Origin: CALREJ01 sp964533375
GTDB lineage: Bacteria > Patescibacteriota > Gracilibacteria > Peribacterales > Peribacteraceae
NCBI GenBank assembly: GCA_964533375.1
Contig: CAZHLW010000002.1
Span: 174,434 to 238,433 of the forward strand
Reading direction: 5' to 3'
DNA length: 64,000 nt
This document shows, in pieces, positions 57,607-64,000 of the stretch. Under the pieces are notes generated by a model, which saw only the letters and a program-made list of their open reading frames with translations, had not been told where the DNA came from and searched no databases. Within the stretch, counting starts at the first letter, position 1. Each line of letters opens with the position of its first letter. A program made the position numbers and the translations under genes.

Positions 57607-58179
57607 ATGGAAGAAACAGATCTAGATCTGGCTTTGGATGCGCATGGACTTTTAACTGATGCAGCGGATCGGGAGCGATGGGTCGGTCAACTGCTTGCAA
57701 CTGCATCAAAGGATCGCCGTTCTAAAATTCATACGCTACTGCTTCAGCATAAAAAAACAGATGGCCGGGGTGATGTTGATCAGACTATTCTGCAGACCTT
57801 GTATGACCTTAGTACGGCGGTTGCCGCTTCTATAAAACCAGAGGCACCAAAGCTGGCTGTCAAAAAAACGATGTCACCCCAGCTTGCAAAGAAGCTTGCA
57901 GCAGAACTTGGTGAAGAATGTGCAGGCTGGAGCTTTCACAATGTTGCAGAAAGAGTTGCCTCTGTTGCTCAATCATCGCTTGGCAGATTGGTTACCTATG
58001 CCGATGTGTGGGCTGTCATCAAATATTTCCCTGCCAATCATGCCGATCACCTTCGGAAATTTAATAATTCTCCCGAAAAGAGTGCCGCTGTTACTCCATG
58101 GCGGGAAATTCTTTTGATACTGGATACATATCTGCTGAGTGTGGGCAAAGACGGTGCTTCGGACGAAGTGATGGATTGA
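57607..58179 (+). CDS. Unknown 190-aa protein
   Basis: Not recognised. It is a soluble, mostly helical protein with an acidic N-terminus (EETDLDLALDAHGLLTDAAD), a basic middle (PKLAVKKTMSPQLAKKLAAE) and a C-terminal helical domain (SSLGRLVTYADVWAVIKYFP). It has no Cys cluster, signal or membrane segment. Its promoter has the same -35/16/-10/6 layout as the next gene. Confidence 0.65.
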   Translation: MEETDLDLALDAHGLLTDAADRERWVGQLLATASKDRRSKIHTLLLQHKKTDGRGDVDQTILQTLYDLSTAVAASIKPEAPKLAVKKTMSPQLAKKLAAELGEECAGWSFHNVAERVASVAQSSLGRLVTYADVWAVIKYFPANHADHLRKFNNSPEKSAAVTPWREILLILDTYLLSVGKDGASDEVMD

Positions 58180-58233
58180 ACTGGAGATGTAGGGGATGTG
58201 GTATAGGCTCTAAAAAGGCGAGGATGGAGGGGC

Positions 58234-58261
58234 TTGCAAATACGCAAAAGCGTTCTATAGT
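58234..58261 (+). promoter_or_regulatory. Leaderless promoter
   Basis: TTGCAA (58234-58239), 16 nt, TATAGT (58256-58261), 6 nt to ATG 58268. Confidence 0.7.
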
Positions 58262-58267
58262 CCGGTT

Positions 58268-59782
58268 ATGGAGACAGAGCAACTTGTACAGGTGGCCACT
58301 TCAGATACAGATTCAAACAGTGATGGTGTGCCGCAGTGCTCTCTACCTGCAGAACTTTTGATGAATGAGGCTGCGCAGCAGTTTATTGCCAAGCGGTTAG
58401 GCGATTTTGTTCAACAAGGTGAAGAGATAACGTCCCTGCGCATTGTCGTGGCCTGTCGCAAAGCTGCAGAACAGCATGCAGATTGCTCAACGAACACCGC
58501 TCTCGCATATGCCATTGCCCAGCGCGATGCAGATATTGAAGCCTTGCATACCTATTTCCAGCTTGAGTATGAGGATCCCGGTTATGCCGAAAATTTGTTT
58601 GTCAGGGAGAATAAACCGGTAGGGCCTGACCTGACATCAGTCCGCACTGCGGCTGAGGCAGTGCTTGCAAAGACGCTGCCTCTCAATGGAAGTTCTGCAC
58701 CCATCGCGGCGACTTCCGATCCAAAGGCGACGGCAACTCAGGCTGCAAAGAAGAGTGTTTTCCGAGAGAGGGATATTCCCGATGCCCAACCGTCAACTAA
58801 TGGAACGAAAATGCTGCCTGCCCTCTCTGCCAGATTTGAGGACATTATCGAAACACTGCAAGTGGATACAGGGTTATCCACCGAAGATGCTATCAGAGCA
58901 GTGGCTGAAGTTATTACGGAGAAGACTGGCATGCGTGCAACGGTTGCGCAGGTGAAACTGGTTGTTACGCACAAACCGGCTTTGCCTCATGCCAATGCCA
59001 TGATAACACTTCTGGAGACAGCCAAACACAATAAGATGATTATCGGGCAGTCGTTTTTGGCTCTTCCAAAGGCGCCAAAAGAACCTGTTGTGCGAAAGAA
59101 AAGACAGGCGACGTCACCTGTTTCTGCTAAGCCAATTCCTTTCCAGCTTGATGTGCACTTATCTCCAGCAGATCAGATACTTGCTATCAGTGATGCGATC
59201 TTCCATGTTCTTTCCAGAAAAGCGACTGTCAGCCATTTGCACACAATTCTTGAGCAGATAGAGGTAAAGCGCCGTGCGATATTACTGAATATTTTGGGGG
59301 ATACACATGGTGGCAAAACGATTGAATCAGTCATGTCTCAACATACATCTTCTGCCGAGATCACTTCTTCAAATGGTGGAGGGGCCGCTCTGACACTTGA
59401 TCTTTCTCCATTACTCAAAGGCTCTACTCCTCCAAAAAGGGGAAAAAAGAAGGGAACGAAAAACGGAAGATCTTTCGACAAGGGAGGTACAGATTTTGAT
59501 GAAGACACACAGGATGAAGATTTTGATCTAGCCGGATCATTACCTGAAGATGGCGCGGGAGATGAGGAAGAGAACGATGCCCTTGGTTATTCTGCCTTTG
59601 AATTAATGAGTATTGATCCTTACCGGCCGACAAAAGCAAAGCCGGGTACGGAAAGGAAGGTGATGGTAGTTGCAGCACGCTATGCCGCAGGTCTGCCCTT
59701 ATGGCATCAAGAGGATTGTTATGAACATGGCCCCAAAGATTTGGATTTCACGGGACATGACTTGGGCGTGCAGTATAGGTAA
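58268..59782 (+). CDS. Unknown 504-aa protein with acidic low-complexity tail
   Basis: Not recognised. The N-terminal helical part (~30-115) is followed by a linker and a helical region with FEDIIETLQVDTGLSTEDAI and RAVAEVITEKTGMRATVAQV (~185-230). A basic stretch (KAPKEPVVRKKRQ), another helical domain (~285-365) and a lysine-rich segment (PPKRGKKKGTKNGR) come next, then a strongly acidic stretch (DFDEDTQDEDFDLAGSLPED). The alternating charge suggests nucleic acid or protein binding. No signal peptide. Confidence 0.65.
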   Translation: METEQLVQVATSDTDSNSDGVPQCSLPAELLMNEAAQQFIAKRLGDFVQQGEEITSLRIVVACRKAAEQHADCSTNTALAYAIAQRDADIEALHTYFQLEYEDPGYAENLFVRENKPVGPDLTSVRTAAEAVLAKTLPLNGSSAPIAATSDPKATATQAAKKSVFRERDIPDAQPSTNGTKMLPALSARFEDIIETLQVDTGLSTEDAIRAVAEVITEKTGMRATVAQVKLVVTHKPALPHANAMITLLETAKHNKMIIGQSFLALPKAPKEPVVRKKRQATSPVSAKPIPFQLDVHLSPADQILAISDAIFHVLSRKATVSHLHTILEQIEVKRRAILLNILGDTHGGKTIESVMSQHTSSAEITSSNGGGAALTLDLSPLLKGSTPPKRGKKKGTKNGRSFDKGGTDFDEDTQDEDFDLAGSLPEDGAGDEEENDALGYSAFELMSIDPYRPTKAKPGTERKVMVVAARYAAGLPLWHQEDCYEHGPKDLDFTGHDLGVQYR

Positions 59783-59799
59783 AAATGCATAAAATCCGC

Positions 59800-59827
59800 T
59801 TGATCTTCACAAAAACCCAGGCATACT
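59800..59827 (+). promoter_or_regulatory. Promoter of His/Pro-tail protein gene
   Basis: TTGATC (59800-59805), 16 nt, CATACT (59822-59827); about 21 nt to ATG 59849. Confidence 0.55.
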
Positions 59828-59848
59828 CCCGGTCCCGTTTTTAACGAT

Positions 59849-60238
59849 ATGGGCTTTGTTCCACGCTCATCTCCGGCTTTTGAAGTTCCTGCGGAAGGTG
59901 TTATGACCTACCAGAAACTGCATGATCTGATTGATGCTTCCCGCAAAGCTTTGAAGAAAGCGTGGGTCGATCCTGATGCATTGCATAGGGATGTAGATAC
60001 AACGCGTGCCAATGACCAGCGTCTTATTCTCAATGGTTCTCCATATATGGCGGCAACTCCTGCTCTCGTAAAAAGAATCCAGCATTTGCTGTGGTTTCAT
60101 ACGACTGATCTCGAAGAAGCTGACGTAGTGGATGCACCCCATCTGCACATTGCCGAAGGGACCGATGTTCCTGTGGATCCTGTTCATGCACCGCATCCAC
60201 ACGGCACTCCTGCCGCTACGGATGCCGCTGTTGCGTAA
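59849..60238 (+). CDS. Unknown 129-aa protein with His/Pro-rich tail
   Basis: Not recognised. A helical middle (YQKLHDLIDASRKALKKAW) leads to PALVKRIQHLLWFHTTDLEE and a C-terminal tail rich in His, Pro, Asp and Ala (VDPVHAPHPHGTPAATDAAV) that could bind metal. The gene ends base-to-base with the convergent next gene. Confidence 0.6.
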   Translation: MGFVPRSSPAFEVPAEGVMTYQKLHDLIDASRKALKKAWVDPDALHRDVDTTRANDQRLILNGSPYMAATPALVKRIQHLLWFHTTDLEEADVVDAPHLHIAEGTDVPVDPVHAPHPHGTPAATDAAVA

Positions 60239-60523
60239 TCAATCTGCAGGGGATTTAGATTGTAATTCCGCTTCCATCCTTTTTTGAATATCCTCAAATG
60301 CACTACTGAGAGCGCGGGAGAGGAGCACGCCGTTTCCATCTCTTTGATCCAAAATAAATAATCTCTTTGCAATATCAGGATCGCTTAATCCGCTGTCTCT
60401 GGCATCCGCGTAGGCGATTTCGATGGTGACAGCATCACCTTGGTCGTGAGCTGCTACCAGCTGCTCAACTAACTCCATTTGTCTTTCCGCGTCATCGCCA
60501 TTGATTGAGCTGCCTTCTATCAT
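60239..60523 (-). CDS. Unknown 94-aa acidic protein
   Basis: The acidic, helical product (ERQMELVEQLVAAHDQGDAV; SSAFEDIQKRMEAELQSK) shows no signal or membrane segment. Its stop abuts the stop of the convergent gene with no spacer. A near-consensus promoter ends 7 nt before the ATG. No family recognised. Confidence 0.6.
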   Translation of the reverse strand: MIEGSSINGDDAERQMELVEQLVAAHDQGDAVTIEIAYADARDSGLSDPDIAKRLFILDQRDGNGVLLSRALSSAFEDIQKRMEAELQSKSPAD

Positions 60524-60530
60524 TATTGAT

Positions 60531-60558
60531 ATTATAGAATATAATTAAATACTAGCAA
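60531..60558 (-). promoter_or_regulatory. Leaderless promoter of 94-aa protein gene
   Basis: TTGCTA (60553-60558), 16 nt, TATAAT (60531-60536), 7 nt to ATG 60523. Confidence 0.7.
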
Positions 60559-60584
60559 CTACAGACGAAACCGCTTTAGACAGA

Positions 60585-60590
60585 TAGAAT
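60585..60590 (+). promoter_or_regulatory. sufD -10 box (TAGAAT), leaderless
   Basis: Ends 6 nt before ATG 60597; -35 weak. Confidence 0.5.
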
Positions 60591-60596
60591 ACCCCT

Positions 60597-61424
60597 ATGA
60601 GCAGTCCCGCTGTTTCATCGGCTGAGTTCTTTATTCCCGCAGGATCCACACAGACCAAGGATCTTACTCTTTCTGATGCAGACACGGCGCTTAAGATCTC
60701 TGTTGGTCAGGACGCAACATTCACACTTCTCATTCGTCTGAATGCCACCGATAAACAAATGTCCCATGGCATTGATGTCTCTGTAGGTCCTGGCGCACGT
60801 TGCACAATCATCACGCTCAATACTGCCCGTGACGGGACCATCACTATTGATCAAGGGGGAGTGGTGGAGGATGGCGGGGTGATCCGCTGGCAGAACATCA
60901 CACTGGGGAATGCGGTGGTCGTACACAACCTCCGCTCGCGTGTGACAGGTGCCCATGGCGAGAGTGCGATTGACTGGATGTTCTACGCAAAAGGCAGCGA
61001 AAAACAGCAGCTCACAGTCCGCAATGTGTTTGATGGCCGTGACGGGTCCGGAGAAATTCTGATGCGCGGTGTTGCCGAGGAAAAAGGACATGCGGTTGCC
61101 AAAGGTATGATCGAGATCGGACTGCAGGGAGGCGGCACCAACACATACCTCACACAGGAAGTGCTGATGTTGGATTCATCGGCGAAAGTGGATGCGGTAC
61201 CGGGGCTCGAGATTAAAACCAACGATGTGAAAGCCAGCCACAGTGCCACGGTCACGCGGCTCACTCCGGAAGATCTCTTCTACTTTGCCTCGCGTGGTGT
61301 TCCCAAGGCGGAAGCACGGGCGATGTATATTCAGGGATTTTTAGGAGCGATTGCTGATCGCATTAGCGATGAAAAGGTGAAGGAAGAAATTGCGGCTTTA
61401 ATTTCGCAAAAATACGTTCTATGA
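60597..61424 (+). CDS. sufD: Fe-S cluster assembly protein SufD
   Basis: The 275-aa protein is the SufB-like partner in the SufBC2D complex. It is much shorter than typical SufD (~420 aa), keeping mainly the beta-helix core and the C-terminal region. That region has AVPGLEIKTNDVKASHSATV (~204-223), then PEDLFYFASRGVPKAEARAM and YIQGFL. The loss is at the N-terminus. Its stop overlaps the next ATG by 4 nt. Confidence 0.93.
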   Translation: MSSPAVSSAEFFIPAGSTQTKDLTLSDADTALKISVGQDATFTLLIRLNATDKQMSHGIDVSVGPGARCTIITLNTARDGTITIDQGGVVEDGGVIRWQNITLGNAVVVHNLRSRVTGAHGESAIDWMFYAKGSEKQQLTVRNVFDGRDGSGEILMRGVAEEKGHAVAKGMIEIGLQGGGTNTYLTQEVLMLDSSAKVDAVPGLEIKTNDVKASHSATVTRLTPEDLFYFASRGVPKAEARAMYIQGFLGAIADRISDEKVKEEIAALISQKYVL

Positions 61425-61786
61425 AAGCAGCTTTTGACGGACAGGATTACATGATTATTTTGGATGACGAGCTAGATGAATGGTCCAAATTGGGTGAAAG
61501 AGATGCTGAACTAACGGCTTCTTTACAGAAGCTCTGGGAAGAGGGTTTGTGGGAGAATAAGAAGGTCCGTTTAAGAATTCAGGAAAATAGTGGCACAGAT
61601 GGTATAGAAGTTACCTACAGTCCGGAGGGTGCAGAAAGCTGGGAGGCAATTGAGCAGATTAACGTCGCCATTGCCTGGAGATCGTATATACTTTTGGGTA
61701 TTGATCAGATGCGCGGAAGCCGTTACATCGGATCCGATAAGATTGAAATTTTTAAAAGTGACCCGGCGGGAAGACGGACCTTATAG
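61421..61786 (+). CDS. Unknown 121-aa protein coupled to sufD
   Basis: The start overlaps the sufD stop (ATGA). The protein is acidic and soluble, with beta-like segments (DYMIILDDELDEW; KKVRLRIQENSGTDGIEVTY). No family recognised. Coupling to sufD suggests co-expression, not necessarily a shared function. Confidence 0.65.
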   Translation: MKAAFDGQDYMIILDDELDEWSKLGERDAELTASLQKLWEEGLWENKKVRLRIQENSGTDGIEVTYSPEGAESWEAIEQINVAIAWRSYILLGIDQMRGSRYIGSDKIEIFKSDPAGRRTL

Positions 61787-61789
61787 CGC

Positions 61790-62266
61790 GTGAAGAAAAT
61801 TTTCGGTACGCTACTCTCCATGCCGCGCACATCCGCCATGGAATATACATCGCCGCATAACAAGAGTCTCTTTGCAAAATTCGCCAAGTGGATTGCGACC
61901 GCTGCGGGTCATCCGATTGCCTTCTTTTTTGCGATTGCGCTTATTGCGCTTTGGGCTTCTGTCGGCCATATTTTCGAGTTCAGCAACACCTGGCAGTTAG
62001 TCGTGAATACCGGTACGACCATCGTTACTTTCCTAATGGTGTTCCTCATTCAAAACACCCAAAACCGCGACAGCATCGCCATGCAGATCAAGCTGGATGA
62101 ACTTATTCGCGCTGGATCAAATTCCCGCAATGATGTTATCGACGTGGAAGAACTGACGGAGAAAGAGCTGAATGCGCTGCGCCTGAAGTACGAAAATATG
62201 GCGGAAAAGGCGAGAGAGCATCTTCACCGGAGGAAGACGAAGAAGGCGAAAGCACGCTCGAAGTAA
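61790..62266 (+). CDS. Low-affinity iron permease-like membrane protein
   Basis: GTG 61790 lies 3 nt after the previous stop; ATG 61820 is an alternative. The ~158-aa protein has two membrane helices and the iron-permease family pattern: HPIAFFFAIALIALWASVGH (~41-60), then WQLVVNTGTTIVTFLMVFLI and QNTQNRDSIAMQIKLDELIR. A Lys/Arg-rich tail closes it. Despite the family name, iron transport by bacterial members is not well shown; position after sufD makes an iron link attractive. Confidence 0.85.
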   Translation: MKKIFGTLLSMPRTSAMEYTSPHNKSLFAKFAKWIATAAGHPIAFFFAIALIALWASVGHIFEFSNTWQLVVNTGTTIVTFLMVFLIQNTQNRDSIAMQIKLDELIRAGSNSRNDVIDVEELTEKELNALRLKYENMAEKAREHLHRRKTKKAKARSK

Positions 62267-62272
62267 AAGTTT

Positions 62273-63259
62273 TTATTGGCTGAAGGTCTGAGCAAGTTCA
62301 GCGGGCTCGTCCTGTTTGTAGCTGTCGATGGGTGTCAGGAACACCGCCGAGAATGTGGGGCCATTTTGTGCGTTGAACGCATGCATCGCTTCTTCTATGC
62401 GCCCCGGCTGTCCTGTCAGCATCACGACATTGCACCGGCCGTTTGCCTGTGTTTGCAGGAAGGTATTGATTTTCTGCAGGCTGTGATTGGGATCGGTATA
62501 TGGATCGGAGTCTATATCGCGCCTCCTGCTGTGTTCATAAGAGGACTCAAATGCCCGGATTTGTATTTTTTTATCGATCAGTTTTTGCAGCAAAACATCA
62601 TTCCCTGCAAACAAGTGCCGGGCGTTCTCCACATTTATTGTGCGGTAGCCGACATAGCTTGTCTCCTTGTCTTGAAAATTTGTCAGTTCCTCTTCTCCAT
62701 CCTCGGGATTTATTAATGCCAGCCTCATATCAATTTTGACGGCCTCCTGCCTCTTCTGCTCCATTTTTACATTCTCATCATTTGATTCAATTTGCTGCAG
62801 TTGATGCTCTTCTTCCATGTGGGAACGATCGTCTATAGCAAATGTTGTTGTGCCAAATTGTTCATGTAATCCAAGAATCATTGCTGCAATGTCCGGCGTG
62901 ATGTGTGCATCCATGGGCGACTCAGGTAGCTGGCGTCTGTTGCGCGGGACCAAAGGCGGCATTTCCAGCGCGATCAACACATGCGTTGCGCCTGCTACTT
63001 CCACTCTGCGGACATGAACGGGAACATCACCGATTTTATCCCCTTCTTCAAACGTATTCAGTGCAGAGAAGACACCCCGTGTTTCCAGATATTTATTGCG
63101 TATCGCAATTCCCGCAGTAGTAAGGACAGTTAAAAAGGCTCCCGCCGTTACCAGCATCTGCCGCCTATTTATCTGCAGACCTGTAATACTCGCACTCACC
63201 TGAAAGTCAGGCTGTTTCATTGTTTCAATTGCCGGAGAGAGGAGTGGCTCGTGCTCCAT
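62273..63259 (-). CDS. Unknown protein with Tat-like or membrane-anchor N-terminus
   Basis: ATG 63259 gives 328 aa. Residues ~35-55 (NRRQMLVTAGAFLTVLTTAG) resemble a twin-arginine signal or anchor placed after a ~34-residue leader. The rest is soluble alpha/beta (RVEVAGATHVLIALEMPPLV; PDIAAMILGLHEQFGTTTFA; CNVVMLTGQPGRIEEAMHAF). No catalytic motif recognised. TAGACT ends 9 nt before the start. Confidence 0.65.
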   Translation of the reverse strand: MEHEPLLSPAIETMKQPDFQVSASITGLQINRRQMLVTAGAFLTVLTTAGIAIRNKYLETRGVFSALNTFEEGDKIGDVPVHVRRVEVAGATHVLIALEMPPLVPRNRRQLPESPMDAHITPDIAAMILGLHEQFGTTTFAIDDRSHMEEEHQLQQIESNDENVKMEQKRQEAVKIDMRLALINPEDGEEELTNFQDKETSYVGYRTINVENARHLFAGNDVLLQKLIDKKIQIRAFESSYEHSRRRDIDSDPYTDPNHSLQKINTFLQTQANGRCNVVMLTGQPGRIEEAMHAFNAQNGPTFSAVFLTPIDSYKQDEPAELAQTFSQ

Positions 63260-63268
63260 TCGCAGCAA

Positions 63269-63297
63269 AGTCTACAGGAAAAGTCTACTTTTGTAGA
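63269..63297 (-). promoter_or_regulatory. Promoter with overlapping palindrome
   Basis: TCTACA (63292-63297), 17 nt, TAGACT (63269-63274), 9 nt to ATG 63259. The palindrome GTCTAC-TTTT-GTAGAC (63283-63298) covers the -35 and could be an operator. Confidence 0.5.
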
Positions 63298-63302
63298 CAT
63301 AC

Positions 63303-63327
63303 AAAAAAACACCCCTTTCGGAGCGTT
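63303..63327 (-). terminator. Terminator downstream of 16S rRNA
   Basis: On the minus strand AACGCTCC, GAAA loop, GGGGTGTT (two wobble pairs), then a T-run. Confidence 0.75.
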
Positions 63328-63522
63328 CTTCGTGGTTTTCACCGCATTGTGTAGTAGAGAGATCTTCTAGGCTCATCACTCTGGTCCCTTGGCTAAAGCA
63401 AGGCTCAGAGCAATGGATCGTTCCCTAGGCAATCAATACGTGTGTTGGCAATTGAACGATAGCCAGAGCACACATCCCGCATATCGACGCTTGCGCGTGA
63501 TAGGGGATAAATAACTCCCTGG
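63328..63522 (-). other. 16S trailer region, no gene seen
   Basis: On the minus strand this contains a hairpin ATCGTTC/GAACGAT and a CCTTG/CAAGG stem, perhaps processing sites. No tRNA cloverleaf was found. Confidence 0.5.

Positions 63523-64000
<478 letters not shown>

Noticed and set aside
63328..63522. Spacer tRNA (Ile or Ala) after 16S
   Set aside because: No acceptor, anticodon and T-arm combination could be folded in this stretch.

Overview
The window looks like a chromosome segment of a Candidate Phyla Radiation (Patescibacteria) bacterium, most plausibly Peregrinibacteria/Peribacteria-like. The reasons are a divergent 16S rRNA at the right edge, compact housekeeping genes mixed with many unrecognisable secreted or membrane proteins, and scattered cell-wall and Fe-S genes. 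UGA is used as a stop (for example mfd and the SSB gene), so the recoded UGA=Gly code of some relatives does not apply. The lineage is inferred, not proven.

Layout. 1-6.7 kb: surface polysaccharide block (glycosyltransferases, GT-C-like membrane protein, Wzx-type flippase) with pyrB. 6.8-10.9 kb: FN3 surface protein with an LPxTG-like tail, a four-helix-bundle gene flanked by perfect inverted repeats, a ComEC-like MBL hydrolase and a GlmU-like nucleotidyltransferase. 10.9-15.9 kb: a DnaA-box-rich putative origin, dnaN and mfd. 15.9-17.4 kb: two tandem structured ncRNAs, a coiled-coil protein and tRNA-Leu. 17.4-24.5 kb: GT-C-like protein, M23 peptidase, aspS, nrdR, Sua5/TsaC and a PH-domain protein. 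24.6-28.4 kb: dnaE. 28.4-37.1 kb: an overlapping five-gene operon of large secreted, often Cys-rich proteins of unknown function, one with HELVH. 37.3-47.6 kb: tandem-OB SSB, murB, an AT-rich Clp-fold protease pair, gltX, cyclophilin lipoprotein, murG, ftsW, lspA and a TPR protein. 47.6-62.3 kb: sufC, sufB and sufD separated by lineage-specific genes, with ferredoxin, SIMPL protein, a carbonic-anhydrase-like Tat protein, an sRNA candidate and an iron-permease-like protein. 63.5 kb to the end: 3' part of a 16S rRNA gene on the minus strand, followed by a terminator instead of a 23S gene.

The strongest cross-cutting signal is transcriptional. About 26 genes have a sigma70-type -10 box ending only 6-11 nt before the start codon, most often exactly 6, so their mRNAs should be leaderless. 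The 16S tail carries a one-base change in the anti-Shine-Dalgarno core. Shine-Dalgarno sites are seen mainly before a few very small protein genes.

A second signal is several families of short text-like inverted repeats between genes. They also reach into coding sequence (a 22-codon in-frame insertion in sufC) and carry promoters (the ftsW/lspA divergent pair).

The best candidates for an undescribed system are the 28.4-37.1 kb secreted-protein operon and the ncRNA pair at 15.9-16.3 kb.
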